Shown here piece by piece: positions 1 through 9,740 of a stretch of 64,000 bases of DNA; the stretch's first letter is position 1, and every line of letters begins with the position of its first letter. The notes beneath the pieces were generated by a model, which saw only the letters and a list, made by a program, of their open reading frames with translations, had not been told where the DNA came from and did no database searches. The translations under genes and the position numbers were made by a program. Source of the stretch: Iris pallida (lineage: Eukaryota > Streptophyta > Magnoliopsida > Asparagales > Iridaceae); NCBI GenBank assembly GCA_029216955.1, contig JANAVB010009599.1:6195158-6259157 (forward strand). Direction: 5' to 3'.

Positions 1-1754
1 TATTTTTAAAAATATTAAAACTTTGCGATACGGAGCGCGTCCCACCAAACCGGACCACTTCATCGTGTACCAATTGCATCAAAAGACGTGTATGGTATAT
101 CCGAACGTGTCAGCTTTCACAGAAGTTGATTTGGACATGTGTGCACGCCAGAATCAACCCGTATCCGTCGAAAATCCCCGTATCGGTCCCTTTGCAAATT
201 AGTCAATTACTTCATACACGTTCGTCATCTCGAGACAAAACTAGTGCCAATAGGACCGTATTGTTTTTCTGGTCCTGTATGCCAAGTTTGGTCCGATTCT
301 GAGAAGATTGACCAAAACACTATTTTAGCGGGCCCACGACCCGATCCAACGGGCAAATTTGTGCACGGTCCGTCGGAATCCAATTTTGGACATATGGCTG
401 GGTTTGTATTGTCAAATCAGACCTGTAGAAGTATAGTTTGATGACTTTAGAGACCGTAGATACTGACACGCTTTTTGGTGCAAAACGGGTCCAACGACGG
501 ATATCGTTTTGACCCAAAATTGCCATTTTGCCCCTGTGTCCAGAATTGGACTTACGGGTAGGCTATTCTAGCTAATTTGACTATTTTGAACACATTGGCA
601 ATGTCTGTTTCAGCATCCGGAGACGTTTGCGAGAGTTTAGATTTTGTGACTCTTTCATTGACGAGTTGTTTGTGGGACATGTTGCTACCATAAGGCAAGT
701 ATACCTTGCCTTCCTCTATACCTTTATTTATATGCTTATTCCTCTCATTATCTAGTTTTACTAGTTGGTTATTGACATGTGTTTTGCTTATATCATACAT
801 GCTAGTTGATATATATATAGTCCTTGCTCATAGTTTGCCTTGTAGTTCATATTGGACCTGTTCTCACATGTACCTTGACTGAGTCGTATCGTGTCGTAGG
901 ATGAGTGCATCGAAACTGAACTGCTATTTTTTTGTTTCGATTTTCTCAACCTGCGAGTCTATACTTGGGGCGAGGGTTGACTGTTTGCACCTGCGTGTCC
1001 ACACTCGGGACGAGAGTGATTGTCTTGAACTAACCTACGAGTCCACACTCGAGACGAAGGTTAGTGATTTGTCGTGAACTAACTTACAAGTCGTGAACTA
1101 ACACTCGAGATGAGGGTTAGTGATTTGTTCAAACCCGCGAGTCCACACTCGGGGCGAGGGTTTGGTATCCGTTGATCTCTTATTCACCAGTTTTCTTCCC
1201 GCAGATTATTTATTTGTAGTTGTTCTCGTATCCAGGTTTCATAGTCACCTATCACTTTCTGTCTATTTCCTATTTATTTCTTTATGCATGATAAACTGTT
1301 AGATAGACATATTTTATGTATCTTTCTAGTCTCCTGAGGACCTGATGATCTCTTCAGGTAGTTGATTGCACGGAGTTAGTTAGCTGATCATGATGGTACT
1401 TGATTACATCTGCAGGATTCAGGTATTTGCTAGTGAAATTACTTTGTCATCCTCTTGTGCTTTATATTCCTTATCATGATATATTCTGCTTGTTAGCGTA
1501 GTTCTATAGACTCATGTTATTTCTTTAGAGTCTAATCGGACATATATGCTAGTGGGCTGCAGACCATGAACCATAATTGTTCATTCTTATTTTAAATTCT
1601 TCTTGTGAATTGAGATATAGTTTAGCTTACCATATTAAACGTGATAACCTATTCTGGACAGCGTATACGTATTCGAGTTGGACTAGAGTCCACTTGATAC
1701 GTAGCTGGCATGCTCACGTGCTCGCATCTCGAAAAACGGGTGCGGGTCTTGATA
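1..1754 (+). mobile_element. LTR fragment of a Gypsy-type element (F0), left-truncated by the window
   Basis: The stretch is non-coding. From 1 to about 880 it is a diverged match to the reverse complement of the E2 LTRs at 38.7-39.4 kb and 44.4-45.0 kb. Shared blocks include the segment around 550-640 (tagctaatttgactatt). It ends in GGTGCGGGTCTTGATA at 1754, which aligns with the GGTGCGGGTCGTGACA ends of E1 and E2, so this is the 3' part of an LTR read on the + strand. Short ORFs here have no recognisable domain and are chance. The element's 5' end lies outside the window. Element A is inserted 60 bp beyond the LTR end. Confidence 0.75.
949..1168 (+). repeat. Five imperfect repeats with inverted ends inside the F0 LTR
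   Basis: Five units of 30-38 bp follow the pattern AACCnGCGAGTCCACACTCG then GGCGAGGGTT. Each begins with AACC and ends with GGTT, so each unit is a small inverted repeat. Spacers contain gtgatttg or ttgaact. The array sits in the middle of the LTR, and its function is unknown. Confidence 0.65.
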
Positions 1755-1761
1755 AGTTTTT

Positions 1762-1779
1762 TGGTGGCCCATGCAGGTC
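1762..1779 (+). other. Candidate primer-binding site of F0
   Basis: TGGTGGCCCATGCAGGTC lies 7 nt after the LTR end. The same 18-mer follows the LTRs of E1 (TGGTAGCC form, 32645-32662) and E2 (minus strand, 43585-43602). It starts with TGG, as expected for pairing with a tRNA CCA end. The tRNA was not identified. Confidence 0.4.
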
Positions 1780-1841
1780 AGAGCATATCGTATCAGTTAT
1801 GTAACTATACTGATGTAGAAGCATAAAAGTTTTAGCAGACT

Positions 1842-2020
1842 TGACAACCATGCGCCCAAGCCAGTGAAGTCATATGCGCCCAAGTCACCAGTAAAGTCAT
1901 ATGCACCCAAGTAACTAATGAAGTCATATGCGCCCAAGTCACCAGTGAAGTCATACGCGCCCAAGTCATCAGTGAGGTCATATGTGCCCAAGTCATCAGA
2001 GTGAGCTATGTGCCCATGCG
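1842..2020 (+). repeat. 27-bp minisatellite carrying the A motif ATGCGCCCA
   Basis: About six units of ATGCGCCCAAGTCACCAGTG plus aagtcat form the array, and degenerate single copies continue to about 2240. The core ATGCGCCCAAG is the best conserved part, with ATGCACCCA, ACGCGCCCA and ATGTGCCCA variants. The same core recurs in the coding region of A at 2870-3350. Confidence 0.85.
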
Positions 2021-2303
2021 CCCACTCTAGGCTCCTCTAGAAGGGGGTACATAGCCCTGTTTTAGGCTATGCGCCCAAGCCAGAACAGCCCCCGACTCGG
2101 TCAAACCCACGATCAATCGTGCATCGAAGCATACGGTCACGTTAGTCTCCACGAGCAGTCATGTACCGAAGCATGCGACCACGTCAACACCACGATCAAC
2201 CCATAATCACGCAGTCTGCATGCGCCTACACCCTATGTGCCCACATGAAAACCAGTGTGTTTCCTCATATGGGCGTCTAACATCATTCCAGCACAAGAAC
2301 GAC

Positions 2304-2311
2304 TATAAAAA
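2304..2311 (+). promoter_or_regulatory. TATA box of the element A LTR
   Basis: TATAAAAA lies in a GC-richer context, about 300 bp before the PBS. It is the only good TATA in this LTR, so transcription should start near 2335. Confidence 0.6.
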
Positions 2312-2611
2312 GGGGTCTCATACCTCTTCAAAATACAAAACGGAGAGCATTTTCAAGAGCCTAATTGCTGCACTTTTTGTCAATGAACCGAGAGTTAGCA
2401 ATTTTCTTAGGTTTTCTCCTACTTTTGTAATCGGAGTGTCAATGGAGTAAAGGAGCAACTGCCGCTCGATCTCTATTGTCCCATTTCCTAGAATTCTTTT
2501 TGTAATCGGGGATCCTCAGCGCAGGATCTCTCAAGCGTACTTGATTTGTGGTGCCTTACGCCAATAAGAAAAGATAATATTTTTTCTTCTTTTTTGTGTG
2601 TATCTATAAAA

Positions 2612-4392
2612 ATGGCGACTCTGCCGGGGACTACCTTTTCCTCTGACGAGAAGGTGGTGATGCAATCCGATACCGACAAAGTGGGGAGCACTCAGAATAT
2701 GTTGATCGTAAAGTTCGATCAGCAGGCATTCGAAGAGATGCTCTCGAGGGATGGCTCTACTCCCTCAAAATTAGCGAAGCCAAACAAGTCTCGCAAGACA
2801 TGGCTTCCGAAGGCTCGCAGTGTATATCCTACCAGTGTCATAGCAGATATGCAACTGAAGGACTCTGTCACATGGGCGCATAGAGCTCCTCTGTGGGCGT
2901 ATGACTCTGCCACAGAAGCTCCATAAATGAAGAAGGCTCACACCGTTCCGGGCTCTACTAGCCCAGCGACTTCTTTCTTGTGCAACCAACAACAGAGTGT
3001 TCAACGCTCGAGATTTTGCAAAAGAAAATACTACGATGCCAAGAATCAAAGTATTCGACACTCTGGGCAAACTCAGTGAGGCTCACAAACGAAGGAGGCG
3101 AAGCTGGAAAAAAATAGCGCTGCTCTACCAGGCATGCGTCCAAAGTTATGCGCCCAAGAGGGTGTGTGGGCGCTTAACTCTGGTCAGAAGACTTTTGTCT
3201 TTGACAGATTATGCATCCAGGGTCATGCACCCAAGGCTATGCGCCCAAGCTCAACTGACCCATACTATGCACCCACATCAAGAAAGTTTAGACATGCTGC
3301 CAAAAAGCATGCGCCCAAAGGCAGATTCCAGGGCCTATGTGCCCACAGCAAAAAAGACAGGCCCCAACGCGTATAGCACAGGGCTGTCTTCAAGGTCATC
3401 ACAGAACTTAGGTGTGGGGGTTACCCCTACACGTGAACTAAGTACGGATGTACCAACTCTTCTTACAAACCCATATGTAAAGCTCGACGATGCATGTGAC
3501 ATGGGTTTTAAGGCAAAACTCCCTTCCGCTGACTTACGCGACATAATAAATCATAAGCGTAAAGCGAGGAAGGATACAGCAATTCATAGTGTACATCCAT
3601 GTACCAGTACTGTCATCAACTGTTGCTGTTTCAAAGAAACGAGAGTACCTCAGAGGCAGTCCGTGTTTCGACGACTGTATTGCTCTGACGATGAAAGCCG
3701 CTGTATGTTTCATCCAACATGGCATCATGGGGTCCCCCTTACGGGAGCCCCAATCAAAGATTGTGGACCACGAACCCAACTTTTTCTCTCAGTTCTGCGA
3801 ACAGAAGAAGAAGAAGTCTGCCAACAGATAGCCAGCAGGCTGTCACATCTGAAGGAGTCTATATGGGTACTCGGTCGAGGACGAGATTCCGTATAGATGA
3901 CGAGGACTCCGAAGCTAGAGGTGATGATCCTTTAGCTGGGGGTAGTATTCCCTCAGAGTCTGAAGCAGATGACCTTCACACCGAGGGTAGCCTTCCAGAT
4001 GATGATGATCTCTCCGAGTCTGACGGCGACTATCTACCTCCCCTACCTGAAGATGAGGGACTTTTCAACTCAAAGACAGACAGTATCAGCACCAGTTGTA
4101 TTATTTCCTCTATTCGTCCTCGCATGTTATTATATACATGGCAGATGGAGAAAGACCTGAAGAAGACAGCTATCAGACAAACAAACAAAGAGAGGGTCTT
4201 GAAATAGCATTTGCTAAGATCACTAATATGCTTACCAGTATCATGGCGGTCCAAGCTGCTGGGGCTGTTCCTCCACCTCAACAAAATGTTTCGGCATACG
4301 TTAGTTCGGCTCATAGCAACAACCCTCCTTTACTACAGAAGGAGTACCATTCAGTTGCGCCTCCTCCAAATCTTGCAAATGCTGGGGGTGGT
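2612..4392 (+). pseudogene. Element A N-terminal polyprotein (ORF1-like domain, linker, start of gag)
   Basis: The reading opens at the PBS with MATLPG and continues with FSSDEK, GSTQ and FDQQAFEEML, the N-terminal domain shared with B and C. It changes frame three times: frame of 2612 to a stop at 2926, frame of 2997 to 3896, frame of 3719 to about 4130, then frame of 4138 to the B insertion. The linker (2870-3350) is dense in the A motif in both orientations. A Cys patch (VINCCC) followed by SVFRRL lies around 3610-3680. An Asp/Ser-rich acidic part covers about 3890-4060. After the B insertion the last frame resumes in phase at 18663. It is not functional. Confidence 0.8.
2613..2630 (+). 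other. Primer-binding site of element A, overlapping the ORF start
   Basis: TGGCGACTCTGCCGGGGA differs at a single base from B (TGGCGACTCTGCTGGGGA) and at two from C (TGGCGACTCTACTGGGGA). From memory this class pairs with a tRNA-Arg-type end in Tat/Ogre elements, but I have not checked it. The A just before it makes the ATG at 2612, so the PBS encodes the first residues of the polyprotein. Confidence 0.8.
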
Positions 4393-5483
4393 TGTTTAAC
4401 TTAACAAAAATGCCTAGAAATCGGCTTTTGAAAATAAAACTTGAAAGAGTACAAAAAGTACAAATTAATCTGGAAAGTATTGCTGTAGAAGTCTGATCTG
4501 AAGTCGATAACTTTGTTCCTTGGACCATACGATGATGATGAAGAATACTGCCAGAAGATGAACAACTGGAACAACTAAGTCACCAGAAAGGTATCGACGC
4601 ACTTGGGCACTGATGGCATGGTCGAATGCTTTCCTGCTTTGTTTCACTCTGTTCTTGAAAAAAAGTTGAAGAAGAATGCTCTAAAAAATCAAATTCTTTG
4701 GGCTCTGATCTCTATGTATTCTCTGTGTGTGTTTCATATGAAAAAAATAAGTCTATTTATAGACTTGGCTTTTTGTGCATAAAAATTAGCAAAGTCCTGT
4801 CTTTACGCTAGTAACTGCCACCCATGACTGAAGTCATCCTCTACACACGTTGACACGTGTCCCATTATTTCAATAAGAATAGGATGCACGTACACACGTT
4901 CTTCGAGATGTGTGGCATGAAAGCCACATAGGCAAACCACGTTCCAAAGTAGTCAGGAAGGACCGGGCGTAAAAACAACCCAAATATGCTCTGAGCGTAA
5001 AGTAGTAGACTAGGCGTAAAATAGCCCTAAAATGGACTTCTTGCGTAAAGTGGTTGATAAAACAACCTTGAGCGTAAAAAGTAGCCCAAATAAACTTTAT
5101 GCACATGTCAACTTTTAGCAGAAAAAGCTCATATAGTATTCATGCGTAAAAGAAGCCATCTTGTGAGCGTAAAATAGCTCAGTCCACATACTAAACGACA
5201 ATATTGGTTTCTGTGTAAAACAAATCCCTTCGAATCCTGTGTTATATGCTGTCAGTAAATCTTTATGTCAGACCCATTATCACTTTGCATTAAATGCATG
5301 ATTTGACAGCCTGTCCCTGGCGTAAAGCAGTTGGCCTGTCCCTGGCATAAAGTAGTTGACTTGTCCCTGGCGTAAAGTAGCTGACTTGTCCCTGGCGTAA
5401 AGTAGTTGGCGTAAAATAGCTTATTTGAGTGTAAAGCTCTACCTCTTTGACTCAGTCTATGAAGCACTTTTTACGCTCCTACA
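4393..5483 (-). repeat. 3' LTR of element B
   Basis: The LTR is 1,091 bp and is the partner of 17570-18657. It contains a TATA-like CTATAAATAG on the minus strand (plus 4753-4762), many GCGTAAA motifs between 4960 and 5480, and a 25-bp tandem repeat (TGTCCCTGGCGTAAAGTAG type, about four units) around 5308-5410. Short ORFs in it are chance. Confidence 0.92.
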
Positions 5484-5494
5484 AGACCCCCTTC
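5484..5494 (-). other. Polypurine tract of element B
   Basis: On the minus strand GAAGGGGGTCT directly precedes the TGTAGGAG start of the 3' LTR. This fits the plus-strand priming site and confirms the minus orientation of B. Confidence 0.8.
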
Positions 5495-5688
5495 AAAGTT
5501 TTCGGAATTTGAAAAGACTTCAAGAATTTCGAAATACTTTGAACATGAAAAGTCAAGAAATGGTGCCGGTCAATACTCAACCATCATACTGAATTTTCTC
5601 TCGAAACATTCGAAGGCCTCTTCATCTCCCCGAGTTGCATTGATAATGTTTAGTTTTCCATAGGAAATACGAAGGGTTGATTTGATTG

Positions 5689-5697
5689 TATATATAA
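5689..5697 (+). promoter_or_regulatory. TATA box of antisense unit i in element B
   Basis: TATATATAA lies 41 nt before the ATG at 5738, with a pyrimidine-rich leader (ttcttcattctcacttctc) between. It faces against the gag-pol direction of B. Confidence 0.45.
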
Positions 5698-5737
5698 GAA
5701 GAAGTTCTTCATTCTCACTTCTCATCCTCATACTGTC

Positions 5738-6006
5738 ATGGCACCGAAGAAAGAGATAGAGACTGACAAGGAAAAGGCTCAAGGCTTGACATAGAGACGG
5801 AGGTCGAGCGAGCACGCAACTTCATGGAGTGCTTTGGACTGACTCCAGCGATCTTCGGTCGTATAAATGGTGGTCCCTCAACTGCCTACGAAGGATCAGG
5901 TGATGCAGAAGCATTCCTCAATCTGATACGTCGTTCAGGGATCCATAACGTGCACGAGTTAGGCGCCTCCCTTCGTCAGCCCAACGAAGGAGAGAAGAAA
6001 AAATAA
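5738..6006 (+). pseudogene. Antisense ORF i in the 3' region of element B, one frameshift
   Basis: The ATG follows a TATA box and pyrimidine-rich leader. The first frame gives a short charged start (MAPKKEIETDKEKAQ) and stops near 5795. The next frame is open from 5767 and continues through ERARNFMECFGLTPAIFGR and EAFLNLIRRSGIHNVHELG to a stop at 6006. A single-base indel near 5780 would reconcile the two, giving about 88 residues. I do not recognise the protein. It is rich in charged residues with no membrane segment. It may be an antisense additional ORF of the kind reported in the 3' region of some Tat elements (for example Grande), which is inference. Confidence 0.4.
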
Positions 6007-6283
6007 TGTTTTATGTAGGAGTGTCGTCTATATATTGTGACACTTCAACTTATCTGTAGGGGCCTACTCTCTTTTTATAAAAATAAAATCTTAGTGTTGT
6101 TTTCATCTTTATTCGTGTAGTGCATTGATATATAGAATTATTCTACACCTCTTTTGACTGTATCTATGGTTGCTCATTCCCAAGAGAAACAAAACAACAC
6201 ATGGCAACTGTTCTGTGGTCACGAGCGCCTCTTATTAGAATCTTTCCCGAAATAGACTCACGCCAACCGTTTCTTCGACCCTT

Positions 6284-6291
6284 TATAAATA
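6284..6291 (+). promoter_or_regulatory. TATA box of antisense unit ii in element B
   Basis: TATAAATA in the context ccctttataaatagctgag, 94 nt before the ATG at 6385. The leader is rich in CATTCT/TTCTCC. Confidence 0.5.
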
Positions 6292-6384
6292 GCTGAGTTA
6301 AAGAATGTTTTATACATTCTCATTCATTCTTTTTCTCCGAAGATAGCTTTTTGCAAGATTTCATTCTCCAACAAGAGATTGATA

Positions 6385-7161
6385 ATGGCGATGCTTTCTG
6401 ATGTTGTTCCTCTGTACGCCAGGTCACCAGACGTTGATTCAACAACTCTTAGGGCCGAACCATCTGATTTTGATGGTAAGTTTGATTTACATAAAAAAGG
6501 GCAGGGTGCCTTTGTTTTATTAAAACAGGGTGCACAATCGGCTGCCTTTGAGCTTTTGTTGAAAACAGATGCCTATCTTTAATAGATAAGGCACGCCTAC
6601 TGAAAATGAGCGCAAATCCTTGACAATAAGGAGCGCATGAAACACGGGCGCAAAGCCTTGTTAGATAAGTTGCACATGAAACACGGGTGCAAAGCCTTGT
6701 TAGATAAGGTGCACATGAAATACGGGCGCAAATCCTTGTTGAATAAGGTGCGCATGAAACACGAGCGCAAATCCTTGTTAAATAAAGTGCGCCTGAAACA
6801 CGAGCGCAAATCCTTGTTAAATAAAGTGCGCCTGTTGAAGACAAGCATTTGTCTTTAATTAAACAAGGTGCGCGAGCATCTGTCTTTCATTTTAATTGGC
6901 CAGTATGCGTCTGATGACACTTCTGTTGAAAATTTTTCTCTGCTGTTTTCTACAGAAGCTTGGCTGAAGAACTTTTTCGGAACCGGTATTGGCGACTTGG
7001 ATGCTGTGGGGAGCATTCTTCTGACATCAACATCAGGGAGCTCATGCGCTTTTGACGCGCAAATCAGACAACTTAGAACTCTTCGTGGGATAGAAGGGTC
7101 TTCCTCAGTTGGTAGGAAGAGCCTTTATACACAGAGAGTTGGATGGTGGAGTCAACTCTAA
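6385..7161 (+). CDS. Antisense ORF ii of element B, two exons predicted
   Basis: The predicted gene starts at ATGGCGATGC (6385). Exon 1 is 6385-6475 and ends GATG before GTAAGT. A 480-bp intron (6476-6955) ends in a strong pyrimidine tract and tttctacag. Exon 2 is 6956-7161. The splice keeps the phase exactly, restoring the Glu codon, and gives about 98 residues ending in VGWWSQL. Exon 2 contains KNFFGTGIGDLDAVGS and a Ser/Thr-rich stretch. The protein is not recognised. The intron contains a 39-bp minisatellite. The gene lies antisense to B's pol, between antisense ORFs i and iii. Without splicing, exon 1 reads on and stops at 6582. Splicing is inferred from sequence only. Confidence 0.45.
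6608..6834 (+). repeat. 39-bp minisatellite, about six units
   Basis: The unit is GCGCAAAKCCTTGTTARATA followed by aggtgcrcatgaaacacg. Since 39 is a multiple of three, the array stays open in several frames and would encode a 13-residue repeat (MKHGRKALLDKVH) on the + strand. It lies inside the predicted intron of antisense ORF ii. The GCGCAAA core resembles the GCGTAAA motif of B. Confidence 0.85.
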
Positions 7162-8194
7162 TCCAAGAAATTGGGTAGTAGAGTTCCTTTTACGGCAGAA
7201 CTAGAAATCGTATCCCAATGCTGGATACATTCCTATCTCTTCTGAAGGGCCGCCATTTCTCCACCAGTTGTATTGGCAGCAACACGTCTTTGGGCTGCCA
7301 TACTCTGGGATTCTCCTCTCGTATGAGAGAGAAGACCAGAGTTAATTCCTACTGTTCTGGTCGCCATTGAGGCTCAGACAGTAAGGAATTGACACCAACA
7401 ACGAATCTGACGAAGAAGATCCAAAGAAGTAATAGATCTCCATTAGGTTATCGTTGTCGTATAGAATGAATATCCAAGATGTAATAGATTTCCATTATGA
7501 TTTGTAAGAAAGTCTAAGAAATGTAATAGACTTTTATGATGATAAAATGTGAATGAAAATGACAATCCTGTGAGAAATACTCCTTTGAGATTTTTCGATA
7601 TTCATGGTATTTTGATAAGTCAAAGTTTTTTTCTTATCAATGAAAACTTGATCTTAGCGTACAATTCTCAGAGAATAACTTGTATCTATCCAGAGGTAAT
7701 ATGGACATGATAGATAATAAAAATCTTGTTTTCTGTTTTAGAGTATACAATACTATCAGAGGTAATATGGACATGATAGATCGTAACAACTCAAAGAAAA
7801 AATATATTAATATCTATTCAGAGGCCAAATGAACATGATAGATAGAAAATACAAGCAGATTTAATATTTATTCAGAGGTTATGATAACATGATAAATAAC
7901 AAATCCAACTTTTTAATCAACTAATAAGATAGAAGATTAAAATTTCTCTCCGAGGAGACAAGTAATCAGCTTAACCAAACATTGGTAGCTGGAGAAATAA
8001 GAAGACAGACGTCACTGAGAGTATACGTCAATATCGATGAAAGAATGAATGAACCAACGTTTCTTTCAGAAAAAGAAAAGGTCAATTCAATTCCACAATT
8101 AAATGGATGAATCTGATGTAATGAATGGACAGGTCTTTTCGGGAATGAAAAGTTGTTTTCAATTTCTAAGACCGGTTCATTAATAGCTCTCTCC
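7162..8194. other. Non-coding part of the element B 3' region with a tandem repeat
   Basis: No supported gene is seen. Four imperfect units of about 60 bp lie at 7685-7905, each containing TATCTATTCAGAGGTAATAT followed by ggacatgatagat. The rest is AT-rich. It separates antisense ORFs ii and iii and may contain the 3' end of one and the promoter of the other. Confidence 0.6.
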
Positions 8195-8202
8195 TATAAA
8201 TA
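8195..8202 (+). promoter_or_regulatory. TATA box of antisense unit iii in element B
   Basis: TATAAATA in ctcctataaatagatgag, 52 nt before the ATG at 8254. It is the most canonical of the three antisense promoters, with a pyrimidine-rich leader. Confidence 0.55.
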
Positions 8203-8253
8203 GATGAGAACTTTTTGTAAAGTTTCATCCTTATTTCCACTCCTCTATCAGAA

Positions 8254-8556
8254 ATGTCTTTCGAGGACGTGCTGCAAAAGACCGAAGTCACCATGAAGGT
8301 TGAAGACGTCATCGAGACACGTCCAGTTGAGCCAATTGTGTCAGGCCCAACCGATATAGGCGAAGGCTCTTCTACGCCCAAGCCACTGCAAGGCATTTTT
8401 GCGTTCTTAGCAGAACCAGGAAAAACTCCTGATGAAGAGGTGCTAAGGATGGCTGTCTGCATGTTTTTTGTGAACTCAGGCAATGATGTCTTCGATGCAT
8501 TGGCCGATTATGTATTTAATAAGGCAGTGGTCCTCGTCCTTAATCCTTTGTGTTGA
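8254..8556 (+). CDS. Antisense ORF iii of element B, 100 residues
   Basis: This ORF is intact, ATGTCTTTCGAGG to TGA, in a region where the element's own sense genes are broken. The N-terminal half is acidic and Pro/Thr-rich (MSFEDVLQKTEVTMKVED, then PVEPIVSGPTDIGEGSS). The C-terminal half is hydrophobic or amphipathic (EEVLRMAVCMFFVNSG, then FDALADYVFNKAVVLVL). No family is recognised. It ends 44 nt before the pol stop codon of B, which is read from the other strand, and the short gap is AT-rich and could hold polyadenylation signals for both strands. It could be an antisense additional ORF or chance. The nearby TATA and the lack of stops favour the first. Confidence 0.45.
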   Translation: MSFEDVLQKTEVTMKVEDVIETRPVEPIVSGPTDIGEGSSTPKPLQGIFAFLAEPGKTPDEEVLRMAVCMFFVNSGNDVFDALADYVFNKAVVLVLNPLC

Positions 8557-8599
8557 ACAAAAATAAAAAGATTTTATTTTCATTCTATTTCTATTTTTT

Positions 8600-9740
8600 T
8601 TATACATAGTACTTCTCAAGAAATTTGCCATTGATCGGCATCATGAGTAAATCTCCATTGGGCTTAGATAACCGATAGGCACCATTGGAAAACACGATCT
8701 CGATTACATAAGGGCCTTCCCATTTTGCTTGGAATTTCCCTTTGCTCTTGTGAGTCATCACCATCGGTCTTTGAACAGCTAGTACTAGCTCACCGACCTT
8801 AAATACCCTCTCTTTAACTTTATGAATGAAAGTTCGAGATATACGGGCTTGATATAACTCAATATGCTGTTGTGCTTGAAGACGCTTCTCGTCTAATCCT
8901 TCAAGTTCTTGGAGTCGTAAGCGATCATTATTCTCTGTAGTTAGCTCATTAGCAATGGCTATTCGAAGAGATGGAATCTGAATTTCCAATGGAAGGACAG
9001 CCTCACATCCATAAACCAGTAAAAATGGTGTGAAACCGGTAGGAGTTCGGACTGTTGTTCGATAAGCCCATAAACATTCTCCAAGTTTCTCATTCCAATC
9101 ACATTTATTAGAAGAGAAACTTTTTGAGAAGTTTGATGATCGTCTTATTAAAAGCTTCGACTAAACCATTAGCAGCTGGATTATAAGCCGTAGAAACCAG
9201 ATTTTGAATCCGATTCTTATCACAGAATCGATAAAATGCCTGACTGGCAAATTGTGGTCCATTGTCATGAATTATCCGTCGAGGAATTCCGAAGCGATAA
9301 ATGACATGGTGTTTGATGAAGCTGATCACATTAGATGTTTTTACTTCAACAAGGGGAACAACTTCTGCCCACTTAGAAAAGTAATCGGTTATAACCAATA
9401 TAAACCGATGTCCTTTAACAGAAGGGGGGTTAATAGGACCAATAATATCCATGCCCCAAGCTTCAAAGGGCCAAGAAGCTGTTGTAGGATATAAAAATTT
9501 AGAAGGTTGGTGAATAAAGTCAGCATGAATCTGACATGCTTTACACCTTCTGGCGTAATCCACAGCATCTGCTATCATGGAAGGCCAATAATACCCCATT
9601 CTTCGAATACGATCTTGTAACTTCAGACCTGGTTGATGAGCACCACAGACACCATCATGAGCTTCGCGGAGTGTTTGTTTGGCTTCACTTTCTGAGAGAC
9701 AGCGTAGCAAAAGTCCATCATATGTACGACGATATAACAT
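8600..9740 (-). pseudogene. Integrase of element B
   Basis: On the minus strand the reading begins near 9740 with YDGLLLRC. It has the zinc-binding HHCC module (EAHDGVCGAHQ, then RRCKACQ) and the catalytic triad D (GMDIIGP), D (HDNGPQF), E (NGLVEAFNK). A stop or frameshift near 9108 splits off the C-terminal part (8600-9105), which ends in NGKFLEKYYV like element C. There is no chromodomain after the C-terminal domain, as is usual for Tat. A second frameshift near 9750 separates it from the RNase H part. All catalytic residues are still visible, so loss of function comes from the frame breaks. Confidence 0.88.

Larger units (their letters stand above)
1814..2609 (+). repeat. 5' LTR of element A
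   Basis: The LTR starts TGTAGAAGCATAAAAG, matching the start of the C LTR (TGTAGAAGCATGGAAA) and resembling that of B (TGTAGGAGCGTAAAAA). It runs to just before the PBS at 2613. The exact end is uncertain because no clear CA is seen, the sequence reading tatctataaa. It holds an array of the A motif, a TATA box and a pyrimidine-rich leader. It is about 795 bp, short beside the LTRs of B (1.09 kb) and C (1.43 kb). Confidence 0.75.

Noticed and set aside
1797..1991. Minus-strand ORF with GAYDFTGDL repeats
   Set aside because: It is a frame shadow of the 27-bp LTR minisatellite.
1842..2020. Regular repeats with spacers that could suggest a CRISPR array
   Set aside because: The units are contiguous degenerate 27-mers without unique spacers, and the DNA is plant.
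9204..9494. Plus-strand ORFs opposite element B pol (also 11531-11758, 13455-13670, 16821-17174)
   Set aside because: They lie antisense to clear integrase, RT, protease and gag motifs, with no promoter and no domain of their own.
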